Source: JANNFX01 sp031380225 | GTDB taxonomy: Bacteria > Pseudomonadota > Alphaproteobacteria > Rhizobiales > Hyphomicrobiaceae | DNA: 6,893 bases | Assembly: GCA_031380225.1 (NCBI GenBank) | Contig: JANNFX010000133.1 | Location: forward strand, 1 to 6,893 | Direction of reading: 5' to 3' | Shown here: piece by piece, positions 6,888 through 6,893 of the stretch | How the letters are laid out: every line of letters begins with the position of its first letter | How positions within the stretch are numbered: the first letter of the stretch is position 1 | Notes under the pieces: model-generated | The model's database searches: none | Told to the model about the DNA's origin: nothing | What the model saw: only the letters and a program-made list of their open reading frames with translations | Program-made: the position numbers and the translations under genes

Positions 6888-6893
6888 TGCGGG

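Noticed and set aside
1..6893. CRISPR arrays, tRNA, rRNA, insertion sequences, phage or defence genes
   Set aside because: No regularly spaced repeats, cloverleaf-like segments, transposase motifs or defence domains were seen; nearly all the sequence is explained by six recognisable genes.

Overview
The window looks like an ordinary stretch of an alphaproteobacterial chromosome. The base composition is moderately GC-rich. PhaR lies back to back with a PHB-type thiolase, and a DUF2066 gene lies back to back with purM; both arrangements are familiar in that class. The order or genus cannot be fixed from this sequence. I found no phage, insertion-sequence, tRNA, rRNA or CRISPR signature. I also saw no convincing undescribed multi-gene system, so the items worth a second look are small-scale.

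Layout. From the left edge to 3262 three genes read leftward. They are a truncated exported thioredoxin-fold (DUF255-like, WCHWCH) protein (1-1247), surE (1377-2144) and an exported DUF2066 protein (2174-3262). The last two are 29 nt apart and probably share a transcript. A 121-nt divergent spacer separates them from purM (3384-4523, rightward). A 169-nt convergent spacer with two strong inverted repeats follows. Next comes phaR (4693-5415, leftward), then a 263-nt divergent spacer with TGC-rich candidate PhaR sites, then phaA (5679-6866, rightward). The last 27 nt hold a GGGTC-A-GACCC palindrome that may be the edge of a repeat element or part of a terminator.

How the genes relate. phaA and phaR form a polyhydroxybutyrate module: PhaA condenses two acetyl-CoA into acetoacetyl-CoA for PHB synthesis, and PhaR is the granule-sensing repressor of PHB genes. 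purM makes the fifth intermediate of purine synthesis (AIR), but no purN follows it here. SurE is a nucleotidase that dephosphorylates nucleoside monophosphates. The DUF2066 and DUF255-like proteins both carry export signals and have no assigned pathway; no functional link between them and SurE is visible beyond position.
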